From NCBI GenBank assembly GCA_036939975.1, contig JALLPB010000284.1, forward strand, positions 1 to 18,390: a stretch of 18,390 nt of DNA. The letters are read 5' to 3'. The notes below the pieces were generated by a model. That model searched no databases. It saw nothing but the letters and a program-made list of their open reading frames with translations, and had not been told where the DNA came from. The DNA comes from Cyclostephanos tholiformis (lineage: Eukaryota; Bacillariophyta; Thalassiosirophyceae; Thalassiosirales; Thalassiosiraceae). Positions within the stretch are counted from its first letter, which is position 1. Each line of letters starts with the position of its first letter. Below are positions 1-8,453 of this stretch, piece by piece. A program made the position numbers and the translations under genes.

Positions 1-378
1 GGCCAGAGAAGCCTTGGCAGATAATAGGAATCCTTTCTTTTGGGGGGAGGGGGGAGCCCCCCCCTTTGTGATAGGAAAAAGTACCAATGAGCTTTAGGTA
101 ACACTTGGTGTTACGGGCCTAGGCTAGTCAAAACAAAATTGGGAAATTTCTTCATTCTTCGCACTTCGTTTTTGTGAACCAAGTCCAAGAGTGATCCATC
201 TCCCACCCCATACTCTGCTCATGGTCGCGAGTTGAACATTTTCAATTCCCCATTCTTTGAAGTCACCGGTCCCATATAAAACAATAGTTATTCGCATGTA
301 AACCAAGTCCAAGAGATCTGTTTCCCACCACCCGTTATGTAGAGCGAGACTCTTAATGTTTTTGGCGAAGACGTCCAA
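1..378 (-). pseudogene. Decayed repeat-bearing stretch, possibly a remnant of a repeat protein
   Basis: On the minus strand an 84-residue frame opens at 378 and ends at 124. It contains a duplicated segment: the plus-strand 15-mer AACCAAGTCCAAGAG occurs at 177-191 and again at 301-315, followed in both copies by a TCCCACC-type tract. The two copies are 124 bases apart, which is not a multiple of three, so the matching peptide text (an LLDLV-type stretch) falls in different frames in the two copies. That suggests a frameshifted, decaying tandem-repeat gene rather than an intact one. No family is recognised; a leucine-rich-repeat origin is a weak guess only. The G/C-rich block at 42-64 lies at its downstream side. 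Confidence 0.25.
42..64. repeat. G6-A-G6 / C8 block with hairpin or quadruplex potential
   Basis: Six G (42-47), one A, six G (49-54), AG, then eight C (57-64). The G runs could pair with the C run as a hairpin. No function can be assigned, and homopolymer blocks of this kind are also places where assemblies err. Confidence 0.5.
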
Positions 379-420
379 CTAGTATATATATATAATAATC
401 GAATTGTTGCTGAGAGAATC

Positions 421-425
421 AAAAA
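421..425 (-). terminator. RNA polymerase III T5 terminator of tRNA-Tyr
   Basis: Five A on the plus strand read as TTTTT on the minus strand, six bases beyond the tRNA 3' end at 432. This is the usual Pol III stop signal. Confidence 0.75.
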
Positions 426-431
426 TTGAAT

Positions 432-514
432 TCTCGCGAACCGGAATTGAACCAGTGACCGATGGATGTCTATCACACTACAGTCCACCGCTCTACCAAC
501 TGAGCTATCGCGAG
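432..514 (-). tRNA. tRNA-Tyr (GTA anticodon) with a 10-nt intron
   Basis: Read on the minus strand, the acceptor arm CTCGCGA (514-508) pairs with TCGCGAG (439-433), with discriminator A at 432. The D arm begins GCTCAGTTGGTAGAGC, and the A box is TAGCTCAGTTGG. The anticodon stem GTGGA pairs with TCCAT, and the anticodon is GTA in loop CTGTAG/A. Ten extra bases, TGTGATAGAC, sit one base 3' of the anticodon, the canonical 37/38 intron site typical of eukaryotic nuclear tRNA-Tyr. The B box GGTTCAATTCC is intact. Without the intron the tRNA is 73 nt before CCA addition, the standard length. CCA is not encoded, as expected for a nuclear gene. Confidence 0.95.
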
Positions 515-709
515 GTGTTGATTTGGTGATAAATTTTATTTTATAATTTTGTAAAAAAGCGAGGTATGTTACGTAGTTCTACTATGGTACCTACCTATGA
601 CAATGAGAACTCTACTGGGAAGCATGGTTTAGCATGGTAGTGGTTTTGGTTGAATCTTTCTATCATCACCTTGCCATTGACACAATGCAACCTCGTCACT
701 TATCGCAGG

Positions 710-1768
710 ATGAAAGCAATTCAGATTCATCAGTTTATGGTTTTACCGTCCTCCCTGCAGGACGACGGAAAAGTTGATGCCCTTCTTTCATTCAACAACG
801 ACGTTCCCAAGCCGACTTTTCTTAAGCAGAACCAAATGCTCGTTCGAGTTCTTGCTTGCAGCCTTTCGCCGGGGGACGTCCTTGGGGCTCAAGGAAACAT
901 GATCTTCATGCACCAGCCCTTCCCTTTCATCCCCGGGATGGATATTTGCGGCGAGATTGTCGACAGCAACAGTTCTTCCAACTTCAAGAACAACGATGTC
1001 GTCGTCGCGTCCAACGGACTACACCCTATCGGCGGCATGGCCGAGTTTATGGTCATCGATGAGGGGGAAGCTGTGATCTTACCTCAAGGGGTTTCAAAGG
1101 AACAGGGGGCTGCCAGCAGTAGCGCCGTCACTGCTCACAATGCGGTCATGGATTATGTAAAGGAGGGCGATAGGGTATTAATTTTGGGTGGGAGCGGAGG
1201 TGTGGGATCAGCGGCAATTCAAATTGCCAAAACTCACGCCAAAGCGTCCTTCGTTGTTGCTACCTCCACACAAATTGACATGTGCGAAGAGCTCGGAGCA
1301 GACCAAGTCATAAACTACAACGACGTTGATTGGTGGATGGTGGAAAAATACCAGCAGAAAAAGTTTGATGTTATAATCGATACTGTTGGCGGTGGCAACT
1401 ACTACGGCCGCGCCGAGAAAGTATTGAAGACTGGCCAACAAGGCGGAACTTTTGTGGCAGTGGCCGGCGATGATCCCCAGCCGGATTGCAGGACTGTTTG
1501 GAAAGTGATGAAGTTTTTCAGTAACATGTTGGTAAATGTTATCTACACAAAGGTGAACACGCGAACTCTCCCGAATTACGTCCCTCTTTGGCCCTATAAC
1601 CTAGCAAAGGGTAGGAAGACGGTATTGGGGTGGATGGGGGAAGGTTCGCTGACGATCAACCTTGATAGCGATCCATTGCCGTTCACTGTGGCAGGAATCC
1701 GCGAAGCTTTCATCAAGGTTAGCAGTCACCATGCTCACGGAAAGGTGGTAGTCAAGGTTGCAGAATAA
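710..1768 (+). CDS. Zinc-type alcohol dehydrogenase / quinone oxidoreductase-like protein (MDR superfamily)
   Basis: The 352-residue protein has the medium-chain dehydrogenase/reductase layout. An N-terminal GroES-like half runs from the start MKAIQIHQF and includes a PFIPGMDICGEIV stretch near residues 73-84. It is followed by a Rossmann half whose dinucleotide-binding loop GGSGGVG lies at residues 160-166. The Cys and His ligands of true zinc alcohol dehydrogenases are not evident, so it is most like the zinc-free NADPH:quinone oxidoreductase or reticulon-4-interacting-protein branch. The start at 710 was chosen because it is the only ATG near the beginning and gives the family-typical N-terminus; the frame is open further upstream but has no other ATG. 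No intron is needed. No targeting signal is evident. The substrate cannot be read from sequence. Confidence 0.85.
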   Translation: MKAIQIHQFMVLPSSLQDDGKVDALLSFNNDVPKPTFLKQNQMLVRVLACSLSPGDVLGAQGNMIFMHQPFPFIPGMDICGEIVDSNSSSNFKNNDVVVASNGLHPIGGMAEFMVIDEGEAVILPQGVSKEQGAASSSAVTAHNAVMDYVKEGDRVLILGGSGGVGSAAIQIAKTHAKASFVVATSTQIDMCEELGADQVINYNDVDWWMVEKYQQKKFDVIIDTVGGGNYYGRAEKVLKTGQQGGTFVAVAGDDPQPDCRTVWKVMKFFSNMLVNVIYTKVNTRTLPNYVPLWPYNLAKGRKTVLGWMGEGSLTINLDSDPLPFTVAGIREAFIKVSSHHAHGKVVVKVAE

Positions 1769-2054
1769 TGGAAACATTGGATGTTATGCTTCAATTCAGC
1801 CTATTAGGAGTAACCAAAATCATATCCAAACTTAAAGGCATTACAGGTCATCTGCCCGCGCACTAAATCAAAGCAAACTGTCTCAATTTTAAAGTCATAC
1901 TTGTTGGCTGAGATACGAAGATACAGGAGTTTCCTAGATCTTATCGTGTCTCAGACAGACTGGAATATGTTTTTGACGCATGAATTACCTCGAACTCACC
2001 ACCACACTCCTCGCAAACTTTTTCAACTTGTTCGATCAAAAAATTGAACAAAAT
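1769..2054. other. Convergent 3' intergenic region
   Basis: This lies between the stop of the plus-strand oxidoreductase and the stop of the minus-strand PSMD9 gene. I see no coding sequence, RNA gene or clear repeat; it presumably holds both 3' UTRs. Confidence 0.5.
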
Positions 2055-3201
2055 TCATTCGTTGTACGGTCGAATATGACAACCTAGTAATCCCCGTCCG
2101 CCCCACGGTCGCGGTCGCAACGTGACAGTGATCTCCGTAGATCCTCCCAATGCAGCCGACCCCCTTCGTACAATGACGGATATGGACCTATTCTCGCTCG
2201 ACGCAAACGGAAGCAGTTCCGCAATCGCGCGAAAGTCCCGATGATTGGTGCTGTCGACATCACCGAACCGCAAAAGCACGTCATTCACCTGAATCCCCGC
2301 CTCGGACGCGGGAGAGTCCAGCGAAACCTCGTCGATTATCGCGAATGGGATGGGGGCGTTTTCCAAAAAGGAGACTGCGCCCCCTCCACGATGCTGCCGT
2401 TGGCTCTCGTCGCTTGAACTATTCTCCTCCGCCGTCGCGGCGCCGATACCGCCCCCAACGTCGGGACGATCGGCAGCGCCGCCGGCGAGGTTCGACGCCA
2501 ACGCGGCGGTAGACGGGACGTTCAGGTCATCGAAACACCTCGATTCGCCATCCTCAACGCCCGCAACGCTTCCGTCCCACGACTTAACCACCCACTTCCC
2601 CGTCTTGGGATCGAATTTCGGCTTCGGCTTCGGCGCCAATCTCAATCTCAGCTCCTCCTCGTCCTCCTTGGTAGTGGTGACGCCGACGCTACCACTATTC
2701 CCGACGGCGGAAGAATTTTCGGCATCAACCCTCGAAAGTGCGGCGATCTCCACCAGGCCCAATTCTATCCTCTTCTCCAGCGCTTTGTGATCGGTTTGTA
2801 TCTCCTTGAACCGCCTGCGCAGCGTTCGGGCCCGGTATATGTCGATGTCGGCGCGAGGGTAACCCTCTGCGTCGACCAGGGGGTCGTCGATACCAATCGG
2901 TGGTCCCTGAAAAACAAAAAAACAAAAAGCAACGCGATGAAGGATAATTAATCGTAAGAACGGAGTTGACGATGGGAAACATGATAACGATTGCAGCGAA
3001 GGAAAAAGTAAAAGAGCACCCTGACGGGCTTAGCTGGCCACTTACCCCGCCAGGTTGCTTGGCGGTTAGCTCCGAAACGATCGCCTCCGCCTCACTTAGG
3101 AGTGACTTCTTTTGTGTGTTAAGCGAGAGCAGCTCACAACGCATCGATTCTAGTAGAGAGCTCGACGATGATGGATTAGATGATGTGGCTGCGGCGGTCA
3201 T
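2055..3201 (-). CDS. PSMD9: 26S proteasome regulatory subunit 9 / Nas2-type assembly chaperone with PDZ domain
   Basis: There are two exons: 3201-3046 (52 residues) and 2906-2055 (283 residues), joined in phase 0 across a 139-nt intron with donor GTAAGT and a T-rich acceptor ending TTTTTCAG. Joining gives TAKQPGG-GPPIGID. The protein is 335 aa. It has an N-terminal helical region (about residues 15-47), the family signature GPPIGIDDPLVDAEGYPRAD just after the splice, a further helical stretch, and a C-terminal PDZ-like domain (about residues 205-330, with SPASEAGIQVNDVLLRFGDV). In yeast and animals this chaperone binds Rpt5 and delays base-lid assembly of the proteasome. It is longer than the about 220 aa of human and yeast forms because of a low-complexity, acidic and Gly/Ala-rich linker before the PDZ domain. 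The family assignment is firm; assembly function is inferred from the family. Confidence 0.93.
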
Positions 3202-3508
3202 GATGGTGGGCGTTGGGGTTGGGGTGTTCGCATTCTCATCTCACCTCCACGCCTTCCCTCCCCGGGCGGCGACACACTTCTCTGAAGTACCTAATGACTC
3301 ACCGGTCACGAGTTGCTGGCGTTAAAAAGTTTTCCTTTCATACAAAACTTGCTGCCGAGCTCGTCGCTGAAGACTGCCCATGCGTGGGTGGTGTTTTGTT
3401 CTTGGCACTCTTGACAAAAATCTTTGAGCGAAAACATCGGACGTCGATGATAATATATCTATCAGCGCATTGAAAGGAAAAGAAAACAAATCACCGCACG
3501 TGAAGCCG
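3202..3508. promoter_or_regulatory. Divergent promoter region, PSMD9 / WLxxAFKK protein
   Basis: About 307 bases separate the PSMD9 start (minus) and the repeat-protein start (plus), so both promoters and 5' UTRs must fit here. No TATA box or known motif stands out. An acceptor-like end TCTATCAG at 3458-3465 could mark a 5' UTR intron of the plus-strand gene, but this is unproven. Confidence 0.4.
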
Positions 3509-4876
3509 ATGGCGCTTTCGATCAACGTCGCCGTTGGTGCCAGTAATTGTGACGAGAACGAATCGCCGCAGGTTAGGAATTCGATATCCAAGGCGGATCA
3601 GGCGATGACCGCGACGGGGGCGACGGGGGCATGCGCCGCCCACGCCGCGAGGGCGTCGGTGCCATCGCTTCCCGTAGCCGCAAGCAATAAGCACTCCGGG
3701 ATCAATAAATACAGCAAATTCAAATCGATCCAACTCTCCAAGGACCAAATCGAGGCGACGGACGAGAAGCAGGCGTCGGTGAATCAGCTGTCCGAGTGGC
3801 TCGCGAACGAGGCCGCGAAAAAGAACAGGAAGCCACCTATTCATCGACCCCTGTCAACGACGCCCGCTATTCACCCCCTGCGCATACAGGCCAAACCGCG
3901 CATCAAGAAGTCGGACGTCGAGGCAACCGACTCGAAGCGCGTCAGCGTCAAGACCCTGAGTTCTTGGATGTCCGATGATCCCTTCGAGCAGAAAAAGGGC
4001 ATCCGGACAGCACGAACGGGGAGGAACGTCATCGCCAAGTCGCGCGTATTCGAGAAGGAAAAGGAAATGAGGGCGGACAGGCAATGCGACATAAAGGTGG
4101 GGAGCGTCGAGGAACGGTCGGCATGGCTGAGCGGGGCGTTCAAGCACGACGGAGACGAAAAGCATGCCGCAGCGTCGCTTTTGGAAAAGAAGGCCGTCAT
4201 TCGACCGTACCAGTCCAAGCTAAAGCAGAATGAAAAACAGTGCGAGGAGAACGAGTTGATGAGTGTGAGGGAGAAGAAGGAATGGCTAAGCAAGGCTTTT
4301 AAAAAAGGAAGTGGGGGCGACACAATTCACCAGACCAAGTCATTCGACGAGCAGCATCATTCTCGTGGGGGTGCGACCCCCGCCATTCAACAGACGAAGT
4401 CATTCGAAACGAAGAACAACGGCACCACGCCTACTACTACGAAGTTCGCCGAGGCAGACGACTCTTATAATCTAGCGATAAACCAAACCAAGAGCCTCGA
4501 CGGAATTGGAAGACCAGTGGTGCGCCTGTATCATAAAGATGATGCACATGATGAGTCTTGTCCAGAGGAGGAGTTAAAGTCCGTGCATGACAAGCAGGCA
4601 TGGCTGACGAACGCGTTCAAGAAACCGTCGGGTGGCGTTGGCAGGAGTCACCAAGGTTCATCGATGGGGGCGAGGGAAATCGTTTGCAAACAGCCCAACG
4701 GGAATGTGATATACTCGGTAGATTCAAACCAGGATTCTTCCATGAGCATTGCGGCCGGCCCTCCTTCAGTGAACCCAGCGATGGAAGGAAAATCTTACGC
4801 TTTGGAAGTCGATGGCGCAGACAAGATGTCCGTGGCAGATCGCGCCAGGTGGCTCCAGTGTGCGTTCAAGAAATAG
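3509..4876 (+). CDS. Unrecognised protein with six SVx5WLxxAFKK repeats
   Basis: The 455-residue basic, hydrophilic protein has no signal peptide, membrane segment or known catalytic motif. Six copies of a short motif are spread along it, at residues 90-105, 146-163, 199-213, 252-266, 358-372 and 441-455; the last is the exact C-terminus. The last four are close to SV-x5-WL-x2-AFKK (SVREKKEWLSKAFKK, SVHDKQAWLTNAFKK, SVADRARWLQCAFKK); the first two are degenerate and share an EATDxKxxSV lead-in. A second motif, QTKS[FL][DE], occurs three times (residues 276-281, 295-300, 326-331). The spacers are low complexity and probably disordered. The pattern suggests a scaffold with repeated short amphipathic helices, possibly phosphorylated or binding a repeated partner; that is inference. 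The ATG at 3509 is the first in frame after the stop at 3425. No family is recognised. Confidence 0.8.
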   Translation: MALSINVAVGASNCDENESPQVRNSISKADQAMTATGATGACAAHAARASVPSLPVAASNKHSGINKYSKFKSIQLSKDQIEATDEKQASVNQLSEWLANEAAKKNRKPPIHRPLSTTPAIHPLRIQAKPRIKKSDVEATDSKRVSVKTLSSWMSDDPFEQKKGIRTARTGRNVIAKSRVFEKEKEMRADRQCDIKVGSVEERSAWLSGAFKHDGDEKHAAASLLEKKAVIRPYQSKLKQNEKQCEENELMSVREKKEWLSKAFKKGSGGDTIHQTKSFDEQHHSRGGATPAIQQTKSFETKNNGTTPTTTKFAEADDSYNLAINQTKSLDGIGRPVVRLYHKDDAHDESCPEEELKSVHDKQAWLTNAFKKPSGGVGRSHQGSSMGAREIVCKQPNGNVIYSVDSNQDSSMSIAAGPPSVNPAMEGKSYALEVDGADKMSVADRARWLQCAFKK

Positions 4877-5064
4877 AACATAGGAGTAGAAAGGTAGGAA
4901 GGCGTTGATCATTGGCACCATCTCTATGTAGGTCAATTTTGTATAGTAAATTTGGGTAGGGTTAGAAAACAACTATTAGGCACCCCTTAACGGTCGACGA
5001 CAGTAAAACCACTCCATCGCTTCAAAGGTAGGAACGCACCCGAGTGGTGATACACATTTTGCCT
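4877..5064. other. Convergent 3' intergenic region
   Basis: These 188 bases lie between two converging stops (4876, plus; 5065, minus) and leave little room for two 3' UTRs. Overlapping transcript ends are likely. Nothing else is visible. Confidence 0.4.
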
Positions 5065-5578
5065 CTATTTCTTGATCGCGACGCCCTTGATGTGAGGCCT
5101 GACGAAATGCATAAATAATGGCATCGGCGCGTCGAAGTCCTCGATCATGATATCGAATCGATCGCCGAGTTGCATCCCGATATCGTGTCTCAAATTCCTG
5201 AACGTGCATCCATTCCCGATTATGTACAAGATCGGCGCCACCAAAGCCTGTTCGTACCACGTGAGCGATCCACGTCCCGCCGCGACGTGCTCCATGAAGA
5301 TGATGCGACCGCCAGGTTTCAACGCCCTCTCGGCATTGACGAGCACGTCCGACACGGACTCGACCGAGCACAACACGTGCGTGAGTATGACGACGTCGTA
5401 ATATCCGTCGACGACGACGCCGTCGTTCGCATTCGCGTCCTCGCCCCTCATTCCAACGAAACGCAATGGGAAGGTCAATCCACGCGCGTCGCGTTCCTTC
5501 CTAATTTCATCCTCGAAGTACGGATTCGGTTCGATAGCGACGTATTCCTCGATGATGTCCACCGAGGGCCGTGCGGCG

Positions 5579-5620
<42 letters not shown>

Positions 5621-6063
5621 TAATCGGCGGCGTCGGTGTTGTTATTATCATCCGCACGCCCGGGGAAGCACTTGAAGTTCGTTCCCGGTCCCGGTCCGTA
5701 CTCAAGGACGCGCCCGCGCACGCCGCCGTCTTCGCCCATGTTAAATATCGAGCATCGATGCAAGTCCAACGGCGACGACTTGAGATTCTGCCTGACCACG
5801 AGTCCGACCATGTTCCTGCGACGATAATCGTCGTTCGTTGACAGCACGAGCAGGAATACGGCGAGGGCCGCCAATAGGAGGGATATCACGACGGATATTG
5901 CCAGGGAGATCCGACGCGTCCACCTACCGCCGAGTTTACTTCTTTCGTCGTCGTTCGAGGAGGACGCGCCGAAGAGCAGGCGCTGACCGTACAGCACGGC
6001 GACGGACGTGAGCAGGAGTCGGACTGTCACGAGGGGGATGGAGAAGCACGAGGTGCAGCACAT
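5065..6063 (-). CDS. METTL7-like (thiol methyltransferase family) membrane-anchored methyltransferase
   Basis: The single-exon protein is 332 aa. Two hydrophobic segments (about residues 11-26 and 52-75) precede a class I SAM-dependent methyltransferase domain. Motif I is VLEYGPGPGTNFKCFPG (residues 119-135). The acidic post-I segment is VAIEPNPYFE, followed by VLCSVESVSDVL, then LKPGGRIIFMEHVA, and the family-typical end VRPHIKGVAIKK. This order and wording match METTL7A/B, which are membrane (ER, lipid droplet) thiol S-methyltransferases in animals. The substrate here is unknown. Motif I reads GPGPG where animal members have GCGTG. A run of 14 Thr (about residues 149-162), encoded by a triplet microsatellite, is inserted between motif I and the next strand. 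The ATG at 6063 is the natural start. Confidence 0.88.
5578..5620. repeat. Coding (AGT)13 microsatellite
   Basis: Thirteen AGT triplets plus an A (5581-5620), preceded by GGT, encode 14 consecutive Thr on the minus strand within the METTL7-like domain. Such a tract is prone to slippage, so its length may differ between alleles. Confidence 0.95.
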
Positions 6064-6449
6064 GATGATAATAATATATGTTTATGTTTGGATTTCGGTC
6101 GTTTTTTTTTGCGAGATTGGGGGGAGATGATGTTGTTGAGAGAGATGAGGCAGAGGCAGGGCGGCGGCGGGGATGCGCGACGCGAGAGAGGGAGTTGATG
6201 TGTTAGTTGTGTGTGCTGATTTTGTGAATGAAACAAGAACTCCAGATTCTTGGCGCCATAATTAACTGAGGTACGTATCTATTATTTATGTATTGTACTC
6301 TACTATATAATATTAGAGATAGGTATAGTAGCATAGTACTATATTATTGTGTAACCACACCACGTGGAAGTCGAAGGACGGCAGAGACCCGACCGAGCGA
6401 CTCACACTCGAGACCCGACGGAAAAAAAAGAACAACAGACAACACGACC
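6064..6449. promoter_or_regulatory. Divergent promoter region, METTL7-like / UFD1-like
   Basis: 386 bases separate the two start codons. The left part (6100-6240) is purine-rich on the plus strand. The middle is AT-rich (6280-6350) with TATATAATATT-like text, a plausible core promoter for the plus gene. A GAGGTACGTA motif at 6268-6277 resembles motifs in other intergenic regions of the window. Confidence 0.4.
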
Positions 6450-6543
6450 ATGACGACATCGTTATTCACCTCCTTCTTCCATAATATGGCATTCCTCCTT
6501 CTCCTATTGACCATCATTTCTCTACCACCCGCCCTCTCCTCAA

Positions 6544-6574
<31 letters not shown>

Positions 6575-7816
6575 CCTTTCGTCGCTCGCGAAGTCAACGA
6601 CCGCCAAATCGTCATCGCCCTACTACTACGACCCGACGTCTCGTTATCCCACACCCTCCATCTCCCTCCTTTTTCGGAATAAGGACGACGACGACGGCGA
6701 TGGCGGCGGCGTCGTCGAATTATTATTGTCATACCTGCGACGGAAGTGGGATCGAGCCTCGTCCCTGGCATTGTTGGAACAGGCCGTGGAGGATCACAAC
6801 GCCGAATACATCGGAACGTCGTCGGACTCGGTCGATGTTGTGCGATACCGTCGATGCATCGCGATGCCGCTCGACGACAAATTGTTCGATCCGCCCCCAG
6901 GCGTTTTCAGTCACGGACACGTCGATACGGGCGACAAGATGAGCCTTTCGAGGAATTTTTGGGATGCCATCGTCAGGAGCAAGGCGGAGGTATGTCGTTT
7001 TTTTCTTTTCTTTTCCCTTTGTTCGTACGTCGTCGCGTTTTTGTTATCTTCTCCTTTTCGGATTTCATCATTCGATCATCGTTGGTTTGCGTCCGATTTT
7101 GCATGTGTCGTATGTTTCGATCCGATGGAATCGATCGGACTCTCGGGTGGGTGGGTGGGAGGGGGGATTTCCACAGTTCGTGCAGATACGTCGCTCATTT
7201 CGCTCCCGGTCTTCTCTTACTCTCTCTCTCTGCTGCGAATAATCGAAACGCCGTTCATAAACGCATCGCGAACATTGTTAAGGTGCCGTGGCTATTCGAG
7301 GTATCGCGCGTCGAGGGTGTGACCGCGCCCCGCGTTTCCCTCCCCCCGGACGAGCATCACCACCCCTCGTCGTCGACGTTGTCCCGCGCCGTCGGCGGCG
7401 CCATCGACTTCCGCTCGCCGAACAACTTCGTCTTCCTCCCGAGGTGGATGTTCAAGTCGCTGGGATTGCGCCCGTTCGACGTCGTCGACGTTAGGCTCGT
7501 GACTAACACCCCCCCGGGGAGCGCGGTCAGGCTGCGCCCGCACGCGTCGAAATTCCTAAGCATAAGCAATCATCAGGCGGTCCTCGAGACGGAATTGAAG
7601 CACTACAGCGCACTTACGCTCGGGAGCACGATACCATTCGATTACCGCGGCGAGCGGTATCACTTTGACGTGGTGGACCTCCGTAGCGCGCCGCGAGGGG
7701 AGAGGGTCGCGACGGCGAAGGTTCAGGATTGCGACATAGCGGCCGAGTTCGTTAGGGCGAGGGATCAGCTCAAGCCGAAGAGGAAAATGAAGGAGGCGTG
7801 GGATAAGGAGGAATGA
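6450..7816 (+). CDS. UFD1-domain protein with signal peptide and Ser-rich leader (candidate SELMA sUfd1)
   Basis: Two exons, 6450-6989 and 7283-7816, join in phase 0 (KAE-VPWLFEV) across a 293-nt intron with donor GTATGT and acceptor GTTAAG; the protein is 357 aa. The UFD1 N-terminal domain covers roughly residues 115-330: a RYRRCIAMP strand, GDKMSLSRNFWDAI, then FVFLPRWMFKSLGLRPFDVV, LSISNHQAVLETELKHYSALT, and GERYHFDVVDL. UFD1 normally works with Npl4 and Cdc48 in the cytosol to extract ubiquitinated proteins. Here the protein starts with a hydrophobic signal peptide (FLLLLLTIISLPPALS, about residues 15-30) and then a Ser/Thr/Lys-rich stretch almost free of acidic residues. In diatoms that bipartite layout marks import into the complex plastid. 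The residue after the predicted cleavage is Ser, not Phe, as expected for the periplastidal space where the SELMA Ufd1 acts. Only about 25 residues follow the domain, so the usual C-terminal Npl4/Cdc48-binding region seems missing. Confidence 0.85.
6545..6574. repeat. Coding (GTC)10 microsatellite
   Basis: Ten GTC triplets encode the poly-Ser tract just after the predicted signal peptide cleavage site of the UFD1-like protein, so length changes would alter the leader and not the fold. Confidence 0.9.
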
Positions 7817-8453
7817 GAGAGGCCGCGATGCCGCTTTTGCCCGAACGCAACATATATATCCCCGTTGGGAGAACAGCCTATCGATTTACCCCTGACATGC
7901 AGTGGAAGTCCATTTGCCCCCTCATCCGAGGGGTACCTCTCCTCGCTGAAGTTGCATGGTGCTATGACAAGGATCATAGAAAAAATGCCGAATATAACTA
8001 ATATACAAAAGTTGGTTCGAACCATGTGTGCTGTAATATGAGGGATATCCGCCAAGCAGAATGGACATGATGACGCATATCATCCTCCATGTATCGCCTT
8101 ACGCAATCTGCTGAATACGAAGCCTGCCGTCATTTTCTGTGTACGTAAACATGTTTAGACGACATTTGCAAGAGAAGAAGCTCCGTTCCAGCAGTGTATA
8201 AGATAAATTAATTAAACATCGCGAATCAAATGAAACTGACTCGATAAAAGCGGATAAGCGACAACTCCATTGGTGACTGAAATGGAAGCGCTCAGTATCA
8301 TTCACCAACGCTGAAGTATGAAATCTCCTCGAGAACTTCACCTATTTCGATGCTTATTCGACGCGAAAAACGTTCCAATTTTGCAGATTCCAGTTGGAGT
8401 GTCCTCGCAAAAACTCCACCGTCGTTTTCAAAGTTACCTATTCATCGTCGCGA
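7817..8453. other. Intergenic region without a supported gene
   Basis: Between the UFD1-like stop and the transposon. Short open frames occur on both strands (for example 7813-8001 plus) but show no recognisable domain or codon pattern like the neighbours. I see no RNA gene. Confidence 0.5.

Noticed and set aside
650..709. Upstream extension of the MDR oxidoreductase from a TTG
   Set aside because: The extension has no ATG, and the ATG at 710 gives the family-typical N-terminus; TTG starts are not expected in a nuclear gene.
3470..3508. Upstream TTG start for the WLxxAFKK protein
   Set aside because: There is no ATG between the in-frame stop at 3425 and the ATG at 3509.
6288..6449. In-frame ATG at 6288 as the start of the UFD1-like protein
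   Set aside because: It would bury the signal peptide behind 54 residues of AT-rich, promoter-like translation.
7813..8055. Short open frames on both strands after the UFD1-like gene
   Set aside because: No domain, no splice partner and no codon pattern like the neighbouring genes; they overlap each other on opposite strands.
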